In this document: positions 54,967 through 64,000 of the stretch, one piece after another
Position numbering within the stretch: the first letter of the stretch is position 1
Layout: every line of letters begins with the position of its first letter
Assembly: GCA_964016885.1 (NCBI GenBank)
Contig: OZ024743.1
Span: 14,637,209-14,701,208 of the forward strand
DNA length: 64,000 nt
Reading direction: 5' to 3'
DNA from: Eledone cirrhosa
Taxonomy: Eukaryota > Mollusca > Cephalopoda > Octopoda > Eledonidae
Notes under the pieces: model-generated
What the model was told of the DNA's origin: nothing
What the model saw: only the letters and a program-made list of their open reading frames with translations
Databases searched by the model: none
Program-made: the position numbers and the translations under genes

Positions 54967-56875
54967 ATGGACGACTCACAGCTACACCAAACAGCTGAGA
55001 GCCTTCCTCACAAACTAACACCTCACACCAACATAACGATTGTAAATATTACTAATTTTGCCAACACTAAAAATATATGCAGTAACAATAATTTTAATTT
55101 GTCTCATGCAGGCATTCATTTCCCGCCATAAACAAAAGAAAAAAATTAATTATCTCGTGACATCGAAATGGATTCATCCAGAATCAACTCTTCCATACCG
55201 AACACCACTGACGCCACCACCACCACAAATAAAACTAAAAATAACAATAACAACAACAGCAACAACAACAATGACAATAACAACAAAAACATCAACACCA
55301 CCGTGTCGTTTGCCAAAGCAACCAAAAGATGCGAAGCAATCCAGGTAACTCAGGAGGAATTAGATGAAGCCAAGAGAATGGTAAAGAAAGATGGGTACAG
55401 GGTCAGCCCCCCCCCCCCCACACACACACCTAATAAAATGGAGCATCGGCGCCTATGCATCGTGTCTTATCGGACGATTAACATATAATCGCGCTGAGTG
55501 GAACGGGAATCCGAGTCCCAAATCCAGAACGCTTTGGGACATGTGTGGGCGAAAAAAACCCACATCAGACGTGGCCAGAAATACGGAACCGTTGACGTGT
55601 TCTTTGGAACACCACATGAGGCCAGAGAACACTCCATGGTCCCATTAAGAAGTGACGACTTCACACACGTCCCAAGCTATTGTGGCCAGAGACTCGTAAA
55701 GATCAGGGTGACCCACGTTCCACCGGTCATCGAAGTTCCCTGGTTAATAGTTGCCGTCCTGGCCGGCATCGAGGCCAACACCAAAATAATCGAAATAGCA
55801 AAAGGAAAGCAGGAGAACTGGTCCAGATATGGGATGGAGCTCTGATCCAAGCGGACAAAAAAGCATTGAGAAGATCCCAGAGGTAATAGACCTCATTGAC
55901 GGCAGCCACCTCACCGTAATCATCGAGAGTAGAAGGCCTAGGTGTGTCGTTTGTGGTGAAGGAACCCACCTAAGGGCTTTCTGCCCTCAGGCTAAAAAGT
56001 TGAGGCCACCTCTCTTACCCACCCCATTGACTGAACCATCAACACCACCAGCAGCAGAAATCGCAGCAGTAACTGTAGTAGCAACAACAGAAGCAACTGG
56101 AAAAGCAACAACCCCGGCAACTGTAGCAAAACCAAAACCACCACCACCCAACGTTGCAGAACTGGAACCAGTGCCTACACCATCCACCACACCACAACCA
56201 AAACCAACGCCAGTGGAGGTTTTTCCACTCCCCGACCTATCGTAACTGGAAACAGATTGTGAAGACGAAGAGTGGGAAACGGTATCAGGAAAAAAGAAAA
56301 AAAGAAAAAGAAACCAAAAAAGAAAAAAAATCCTCTTCCTTCCCCCTCCAAAAAAAAAAAATACAGAGGGAAACAAATAAACTATGAAACAAAAAAGTTA
56401 GGACAGCTATGCCACCAGCCACTTCAGCATCACCAACCCCATCAGCACAAACACCAACACCATCACCATAATTAACACTAACACCACCATCACCAACACC
56501 ACAAAAGTCACCAAAAAGCGCAACAGAAACAAACCCACAACAAACGCAAACAAAACAAAACAACCAAAACGATACACACTACACAGCATTAAATTTGAAC
56601 AACAACCAATTATTACACTACATCCAACACAACACAACACAAGCATCACAGGAAAAGGCTACACAACATCCCAAAAGTTCACACCACCTTCACACATACA
56701 AATCACTCGCATCACACAGAAAACGTACACGACACTAAAACAAAAATTCCCCAAAGACATCGGAGACTTCCGACAAACACTCTCCAGGAGGATTTATAAG
56801 GACATCCTTCCGGAGGAGGCCACAAGCAGTGAAAAGGATGGACAAACCATCCTTCCTCTACGAGAAGTAAGGTAA
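54967..56875 (+). pseudogene. LINE ORF1 of T4, broken
   Basis: Starts MDDSQLHQTAESLPHKL. An early TAA follows at about 55,129, with frame changes near 55,170, 55,400 (a run of 13 C then CA repeats), 55,490, 55,845 and 56,240 onwards. The middle domain and the knuckle CVVCGEGTHLRAFC (about 55,948-55,989) are readable, followed by Lys-rich and His/Thr/Pro-rich low-complexity text. Same ORF1 subfamily as T3. It ends 34 nt before the ORF2 start equivalent. Confidence 0.8.
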
Positions 56876-56909
56876 GTGGTCTTTCCCATCTTTTCCACTC
56901 CATTTCAAC

Positions 56910-59900
56910 ATAACCTCACTCAGAATAGGCAGCATAAAGGCGCGTGGGTGGAGTCGTCATGGAAGCAAGGCCACCTGCTCAACGACCTCAGGTCAATAAA
57001 CATAGATGTAGTGGCCATCAGCGAGGCCAGAATCTTCGAAGCTCGGGTATCTCACCGATCTTCGGCAGCTAAGATGGGTACGCATCTCCCAGCCGTCCTG
57101 GATCGGGGGGGGGGGAGTTGCTAGCTTTTTTGGAGAGGTTTGGATATCGCCATACGGGCCATCTTCCTGGACCCAGAAGGTTAGTTGGTGATGCAGGACG
57201 TGACGAGTGAGGACCGGCAAGTTTTCAGTCTAGTGGCCATCTATGCCGCTACAGGAGCAGGGCGGCTTGATTTCTTCCGGCGTCTAGAGACCTTTCTAGG
57301 AACGCCCCTTCTCTAATGTGTTAGTGGGCGACTGGAACGGGATCTTCGATGCACGCTGGAACTGTGTGGGATTAGCGGATAGGGGAGGTGTGTGAATGAG
57401 CCTCATAAACCTGCTAAGGCTTATTGAATTGTCTGACAGATACCGATTGGATTTCCTGAATGTGCCAATGTGGACTTGGACAAACCGAATCGGGTCATCC
57501 AGATCACATCTAGATAGAGTATTTTGTAGGGAAATAGATTGGTCTAGCATAGGCTGTCCACAATTTAAGATAGTCAACTACACGGACAAAAAATTCGTGA
57601 TCTGTGTGCTTGATTTAGATAGGCTTCATAGACGAGGACACGGCTAGGGGAAGCTAAAAGCGTCCTTACCAGCTCGCAAGGCCTACAGAGACCGGATTAG
57701 CGAACTAGTTAAGCGGGCGTTGACGAGGACCATCGTCAACAACAAGTGGTGGTTTAGTCTGAAAAGATCTATTAGTATAGAGTCCATTAGGCTTAGTACG
57801 GCTTTAGCAATAGAGAAAAATAGAGCAGAGGGAGTACCAGTTAGAACATAAGACAAGGCACTTAGCAAAGGCATCGCGACCGACATACTTGCGGCGGAAT
57901 TGGCCCTTGACCAATGTTTCAATGCAAAGCACGAAGGCTGCGTTGTCAGAGCTTGGGTGCGTGCTCTCAGACATGAGGGGACGAAAGCGGTTCAATAGGC
58001 TCGAGTGGCGGAGCCGCGTCGTGGCAACAAAGCCAAGCTCCGGTCTCTGGTGGACCACGACGGGCGCATGCTACACGATCCAGGGCAAATGTGTGAAGCT
58101 TTTCAGCGACTCTTCGCTCAGATGTTGTGGGGCAGCGGCGGGCCGGATAGAGGGATGGACTTTAGTGCCTACCTCGGCGGAATGCCGCGGCTCACGGCCA
58201 CTGAGGCGGAGCGACCGAAAAATCAATAACAGCCGCTGAAGTACGGGAGGCAATGACTAGCTGCACAAGGGGTAAATCGCCGGGTTTGGATGGTCTGCCC
58301 TATGGACTTTACGTACAGATGCTAGACTTGTTCAGAGGCCTCTTGGCGGACGTCTACTGTAATTGGCAACAAAACGGGATAATTCCCAGCTCTGTGAGCC
58401 GAGGAGCGGTGGCCCTGCTGAGAAAGGATCCGAACAAGGGGAATAACATAGATAATTTCAGGCCCATATCTCTGCTTAACACAGAGTTCAAGATTTTGGC
58501 GAAGGTGCTAGCAAAGAGGTTGGCGCTTGTCGTTGGTGGTCTGGTGGGAGAGGCGGAGACATGCGCCATTCCCGACAGATCCATACATGACAACCTCCAT
58601 CTCATGCGATACATCGTGGAGAGGGTAGCTAGGGAACATTGCACGAGTGTGTCCTTGATCAATTTAGATAAGCCGAAACCTTTCGATAGGGTCGACCTTC
58701 GTTTCCTAGCGGCAGTCATAAGGCAGCTGGCTTTGGGCTCGTCTTTCAACATCATGCGCTCGGTCCACCAAGAATGTCCCCTCTCGTCCCTCTTGTACCT
58801 ATTGACTCTCGAGCCATTACTGCACAAACTGGAGACGTTCAGTTGGATCCCGCGCGAAATAGGATGCGGAAGACTCGTGTCAGCATATGTGGACGATGTC
58901 ACCGTAGTGGTGGTGTCGAAAGCCAAACACATCAAGGCGATCGGCACTACACTAAGAGAATACGACGCGGTGACAGGAGCAATGATCACCCAGGAAAGGT
59001 GAGAGTGCCTGCAGCTCGGCACCTGGAGAGGCCTGTCCATGCCGTCCAACAGCGTCGTCGGGCGCTGGACAGACGGACCGGTTAAATTGCTAGGGGTCTG
59101 TTTCGCTCCGGACCTCCAGACGGACAAAAACTGGGACGAGAAGACGAGCAGGGTGGCTTCTCTCACCCAGAAATGTGCGGGAGGAAGCTATCCCTGAAGG
59201 GTCGAGCGCAGGTAGTTAACCGTACATCGGGTCCGTCATCTACTACCGCCTGACCGTCGTACCTTGCCCTAATCCCCACCTGACTGCGCGGGAGCGTTTA
59301 CTCTTTCGCTTTTTGTGGAAGGGACGCGCTCCGATGGTCAGGCGGTCCATCTGCTGTCAACACCCGCTACGTGGAGGGCTGGGCATGCCGTGGCTGATGA
59401 TGCGCAGACACGCGCTCAGGTTACGACATCTCCACCTCTTCCTCGACGGTGATCAGGTGTGGTCGCCGTTTGCTAGACACGTCTTTCCCCAGCTCGTCTC
59501 CTTGACGGAGCTGCAGTCCTGGGTCAAGCGAAGACCGAGAGGGAGCGCTTGGAGACTGGAATGTCTTCAGGCGCTCACAGCCCTCGGCCAATCGGGCAAT
59601 ATGATCGGTGGAAACGCCATCTTGGCTTTCTATAGAGGTTTAGTGGAGGGGAAGAGCGACGACGTACTTGGAGAAACTCTAGGCGTCGACGAAATTCAAC
59701 TCGCCAATCTCTTCGCAAGGACTTTCAGGCCGGGGCCTATGGGCAACTTCCAGTGCCACGGAGGAGCTTTGCCAGTTCGGGATAAACTCTACAGGCATGG
59801 AGGTGCCGTAAGCCGGCCATGTCCGAGATGCTTGCAGGGTGACGAAACCGTCCTGCACGCACTTGTCCAGTGTCCGAGCATTGTTGACTTGTGGGTTTAT

Positions 59901-60235
59901 GCCGAACACCTGCTGTCACGTGTAGGACGGATCGAGCTATCAGCTGAGTCCATCAGGAGGATTGCCCCGCCCTCTTCCTTTAGCCGGGAAGGGCAGGCAG
60001 TTTTATCTTTCTGGTGGCCATGGCGAAAGAGATAGTATGGTGGACAAGTTTGAAAGGGCTGAAGATGAGCACTTACCTCTTCGGTGATGCCCTGATTAAC
60101 TTTTCCAAATTTCATTTGAAAAGGAAAATCAGGGTAGAAAAGGAAGTGCAGTCTTCCCAGCATTTTGTTGAAAGATGGGTGAGAGAGGCAAGAATGGCCG
60201 GAGTGAATGGGCCTACTCTGAGTATGTGTCTGTAA
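56910..60235 (+). pseudogene. LINE ORF2 of T4, endonuclease destroyed, YVDD in RT, intact C-terminal CCHC
   Basis: The start codon equivalent is ATA (56,910-56,912). The endonuclease is full of frame changes, including a run of about 10 G near 57,107. The RT is open for 249 codons from 58,253 with YVDD (58,886-58,897) in place of YADD; about 70 bp between its motifs (near 58,735) is missing. The C-terminal domain is open from 59,313 with CPRCLQGDETVLHALVQC (59,820-59,873), a complete CX2CX8HX4C. The stop is at 60,233-60,235, reached after a frame change near 60,015. Confidence 0.82.
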
Positions 60236-60474
60236 ATTAAAGGTGGAAAACTGGGAGAGGGCACTTGCCCTGGTGGTCAGGGTCACTGTGGCCTTTTAAT
60301 GGGCTTTCTCCACAAATGTCCCTCGGAAGTCTCCCCCTATTGGGGAATTTCTCATTGTTATTTTTCTGTTTCATCCTCTGTTTTTGTTTTTTTACACGCA
60401 GAAATGCCGTCTGTATTGTCATGTACTGTCCTTAATGTCTACTTTATGTAAACCCTTGGTGTTAATAAAGAAAG
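60236..60474 (+). terminator. Tx1-like 3' UTR with AATAAA
   Basis: Non-coding 3' end shared by T2, T4 and the stub. AATAAA (60,464-60,469) lies six bases before the (ATT)n tail, in place of a poly-A tail. Confidence 0.65.
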
Positions 60475-60496
60475 TATTATTATTATTATTATTATT
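60475..60496 (+). repeat. (ATT)n between T4 and T5
   Basis: Seven units joining the 3' end of T4 to the 5' end of T5, head to tail. Confidence 0.95.
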
Positions 60497-60711
60497 GTTG
60501 GTGAAGCCACGCTTCTTATTGCCTCCAGTCTTTTTCAAAGTTTTACCTCGTTTTCAACCGTTCTAAACCTTTTATTCAAGTTTTAAATTTGATAAAAGTT
60601 TAGAAGAAGTGACCCACCTAATACAGGGGTTCACTAGTAAATAATACGGCACCCCTTTACGGGGTGTCGTATTCGTATTTGTGTAAAAATATATTTCTGA
60701 AAAATTTAAAC

Positions 60712-62707
60712 ATGGATAACACAAAAGAGAGAGAGAGAGCGCTGTCAACAACACAGAGAGAGGGAGACTTTATCAGCATGTCAACAAGACAGCGTTCCAG
60801 CGGAGGTAAATATAAACGAAAATATTACAAAGGAATAACAGATTGTTACAGATTTAAAATTACCAAATATTTCTAACACAAACAACACCAACAATAACAC
60901 CAACAACATCACCATCAACAACACGAAAAATAACAGCGGTGAAGTCGAGAACGACAATGACAAACATAACAGCGGTACGGTCGAGAACGACAATAACAAT
61001 GACAATAACAACAGCCACAACAACAATAATAGTAGGTACAGTATCAACAAAAACAAAAACAACAATAATAACAACAGCCACAATAACAGTAACAGCAGCA
61101 ACAGTATCAACGAAAACAACACCAACAACTGTACCAGCGAAAACAATAACAATGACACCGATACCTGTAATAGCGCCATCAGCACCACCAGTAAGACCAG
61201 TAGCGGCAGCAATAGTGGTGCTGCTGAATAAGAGACCACTTCTTTTGCAGGTGTCGCCCGAAATATCGAGACAGTGTTAGTCACAGAGGAGGAGATGGCA
61301 GTCGCAAGGGCCATGGTGACAAGAAGTGCAAATAGCGTTTCCCTAAAACCTCCACCCGATTTTTCAAGGACCAGCAGCTACGGACGGTGACTTACCGCAC
61401 CGTAAGCAAAATCTCACATCGAGTGGAGAGAGCCACGGAGGCTCAAATCCAAAAGGCCTTGGGGTGCGTCTGGGCACGCAAAACCCACATCACTTGAGGC
61501 AGAAAGTACGCCACAGTCGACGTACTTTTCGCCACCCCCTAGGAAGCAAAGGCTCACTCTTTGGAAACCCTAAAGAGTGAGGAGTTAGTCTTGGTGCCCT
61601 CCTACCTCGGGCAGAAAATTGTGAGGGTCAAAGTGACCCAGGTCCCACCCGACGTGCCCATACCTTGGCTGCCGCTCTGTCCTTGCTGGAATTGAGAACA
61701 CCGCGACCATGCTGCAAGTAGAAACAATAGGGAGAGAGAACTGGTCAGGTATAGGCATGCAAATGCTTATACAAACTGACCAGGAATGTATCGAGGCTAT
61801 TCCCGATATCATAGACTTCGAGGAAGGACTCCAACTCCCTATAAGTGTAGAAGGAAGATGGCCAAAATGTTATCGCTGTGGGTCGAAAGGTCACCTCAGG
61901 GATTTTTGCCCGCAGAAGACACCGAAGAGGGCCCCTCTCCTTCCAATACCTGGTCCGCTGCTACCAAGAGCAGGACAGGCAACAAACGAAGTAGCCCCTT
62001 CCACGGTGAGTAGCACCCGTACCAAGGCCACGGATAACTAAAGCTGCATCATCAGTACCGGCAACACCAATAGCTACATTTGAAATAGCTACACCAGCAA
62101 CACAATTGCCGAAGAGGGCTCCACTACCACCACCAACAGCCGTGGAGCACATACCCCTCCCAAACGCCACAGAATCCGACATGGAGTTAGAAGCGGGAGT
62201 GACGTGGCAAACAGTCTGCCACAAAAAATAAAAAACAAAAAAACCCTTAGATTCACCCTCCAAAAGCGAAGGCATATAAAGAGGGGTAAAGGCAGCAAGG
62301 AAACTTGCAGCAACACCACCACAAACACCAACAACGCAAACACAACAAGACACACACACCAAACAGCAACAAGAAGAAAACGGCAACAAAATCACCCCTC
62401 CCCCCAAAAAGTACAGAGCCATAAACATAGCAAAATAGAACTCATAAAATATATAAAGCAGCACACAGACATCACGGAAAAAAACTACTACACCCCACCA
62501 ACACCAAGAACTCTCCCGACAAACATAAGCATCATCTAAATCTCAATAGAACAATACAAACCTTTAAAACAAAAATTCCCCAACGCAGTTGGAGACTTCA
62601 GAGGGACGGTTACCAAGAGGATATACACTGACATCCTCTTGGAAACACCCATGACCAGCGAAAGGGACGGTTCTACTGTCCCTTCACCACACGAACAAGG
62701 TAAGTGA
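60712..62707 (+). pseudogene. LINE ORF1 of T5, broken
   Basis: ATG 60,712 (MDNTKERERALS). After about 54 codons the frame stops at 60,876. The following Asn/Thr-rich triplet-repeat DNA and middle domain change frame several times (stops near 61,390, 61,495 and 61,540). The knuckle CYRCGSKGHLRDFC (CX2CX4HX4C, about 61,870-61,911) is intact within an open segment 61,709-62,041. The stop equivalent is near 62,705, about 32 nt before ORF2. Confidence 0.78.
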
Positions 62708-62739
62708 CGCATTCTCATTTGCCCGGTTTCTCATTCAAC

Positions 62740-64000
62740 ATGGCTGTACTCAGAATAGGAAGTATAAATGCACGTGGCCTGGGGTCATCTTGGAAGCAGA
62801 GTCACCTGCTCAATGACCTCAGGTCACTAAACATAGATGTGGTGGCCATCAGTGAAACCAGAACCTCCGAGGCACGGGCCTTCGTACCGATCTTCGGCGG
62901 CTACGATGTATACGCATCTCCCAGCTGTCCAGGATCGGGGGGAGGAGTTGCCGTCCTATTTTCGGAGAGGCTTGGATCTCGCGATACGGGCCATCTTCCT
63001 GGACCCAGAAGGTAAGTCGGTGGTGCTGGACGTGACCGACAGCGAATGCAATGCTTTACGGCTTGTAGCCGTCTACGCCCCAACAGGGGCAGGACGGCCA
63101 GATTTCTTCAGACGTCTAGAAACCTTTCTTGGAACGTCCCGCTCTTTAGTGTTAGTGGGCGACTGGAACGGTATCTTGGATGCACGCTGGGATCGTGTGG
63201 GGCTAGTTGTTAGGGGAGGAGGGTGCAAGAGCTTCACCAACCTGCTCAGACGTTTTGAACTGTCTGACAGGTATTGATTGGATCACCCGAATGTGCCAAT
63301 GTGGACATGGACAAATCGCATCGGGTCATCCAGATCGTATCTAGATAGGGTATTCTGCAGGGAACTAGATAAGGCTAGTATAAGTTGTCCACAATTTAAA
63401 ATAGTCGACTACACAGACCACAAATTTGTGATCTGTGAGATCGACATAGACAGACTTCATACACAAGGGCCTGGTTATTGGAAGCTGAACGCGTCTTTCC
63501 CGGCGCGCAAAGCCTACAGAGACCGGATTAGCGTATTAGTTAAGCGGGCGTTGACGGGAGCGGTCGTCAACAACAGGTGGTGGTTCGCCCTGAAAAGGGC
63601 AATTAAAGTAGAGTCGATTAGGTTTAGCAAAGGAATAGTGATAGAGGAAAATAGAGTAGAGGGAGAGCTAGTCAGAAAGCTAGAAGAGGCGTTTAGGACA
63701 GGCATCGCAACCGACGTGCTTGCGGCGAGATTGGCACTCGACCAATTCTTCAACGCAAAACACGAAGGCTGCGTTGTCAGAGCTAGAACGCGTGCTCTGA
63801 AACACGAGGGTACAAAAGCCGTCCAATGGGCCCGGGTGGCAGAGGCGCGACGTGGCAACAACGCCACAATTCGGTCTTTGCCTGACCAAAACGGGTGCGT
63901 GACGCTTGAACCTGAGCGGATGTGTGAAGCTTTTCAGCAGCAATTTGCTGAACTGTTCGGGAGCGGCGGAGGCCCGGATCGGGGCATGAACTTCAGTGCA
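62740..64000 (+). pseudogene. LINE ORF2 of T5 (endonuclease and start of RT region), two lesions, runs off the edge
   Basis: ATG 62,740 gives MAVLRIGSINARGLGSSW. One base is gained near 62,961 (VAVLF then a shift), and a TGA stands at 63,275-63,277 where the others have an Arg codon. The frame is otherwise open to base 64,000. Endonuclease residues are present: N in SINARG, E in ISETR, GDWNG, and YTDHK. The RT core lies outside the window, so activity cannot be judged beyond the two lesions. Confidence 0.83.

Larger units (their letters stand above)
54767..60474 (+). mobile_element. Tx1/L1-like LINE copy T4 (full length, decayed)
   Basis: Complete copy from the GGCGTCCTAAGTAGG 5' border, which matches T3 at 27,130, to the TTAATAAAGAAA 3' border, with (ATT)n on both sides. 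Both ORFs are broken. Length about 5.7 kb gives the family's full size. Confidence 0.87.
60497..64000 (+). mobile_element. Tx1/L1-like LINE copy T5 (continues beyond window)
   Basis: The 5' UTR (60,497-60,711) has a clear hairpin, CGGCACCCC pairing with GGGGTGTCG at 60,648-60,672. ORF1 and the first part of ORF2 follow. The sequence is a more distant relative of T1 and T4. Confidence 0.85.

Noticed and set aside
1..64000. LTR retrotransposon, endogenous virus or DNA transposase genes.
   Set aside because: No LTR pairs, protease/integrase text or DDE transposase motifs seen. All RT text belongs to the non-LTR families described.

Overview
The window is eukaryotic and almost certainly cephalopod (octopus, squid or cuttlefish). 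The best evidence is four copies of the tRNA-derived SINE typical of cephalopod genomes, with a B-box-like GTTCAAATCC, a conserved body, and two copies bounded by clear 9-10 bp target duplications. The background is AT-rich, with long (TA)n, (TTC)n and (TAA)n/(ATT)n microsatellites. I recognise no host protein-coding gene, rRNA, tRNA gene or CRISPR array.

Most of the DNA is two clusters of non-LTR retrotransposons. Tx1/L1-like elements (T1-T5 plus a short stub) have two ORFs: ORF1 carries a CCHC knuckle, and ORF2 carries an APE-type endonuclease, a reverse transcriptase (RT) and a C-terminal CCHC. R4/Dong-like elements have one ORF: an N-terminal Myb/SANT-like stretch, an RT with an FMDD or YMDD box, a CCHC motif, and a restriction-like endonuclease (RPD..D..Y). 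They fall into family alpha (A-F, H1, H2) and family beta (G0-G2).

Layout. 1-4,476: T1 (-). 4,477-16,473: a Tx1 stub, then four head-to-tail alpha elements A-D (+), each joined to the next through a (TAA)n tract. 16,474-27,130: T2 and T3 (-), fused without a microsatellite. 27,131-28,721: truncated alpha elements E and F with a SINE between them. 28,722-39,758: about 11 kb of AT-rich, gene-free DNA with microsatellites, hairpins, a foldback repeat and two SINEs. 39,774-54,688: a head-to-tail minus-strand array, alpha H1 and H2 then beta G0, G1 and G2. 54,767-64,000: T4 and T5 (+), T5 running off the edge.

The organising principle is one microsatellite. Nearly every element end sits in (TAA)n, and orientation is fixed: R4-like elements always read in the strand that spells TAA, Tx1-like elements always in the strand that spells ATT. 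The two clusters are therefore mirror images on opposite strands. Only G2 (beta) has an intact full-length retrotransposon ORF (1,216 aa). Alpha B lacks one codon of being open. T1 has an intact ORF1 and endonuclease but a destroyed RT active site.
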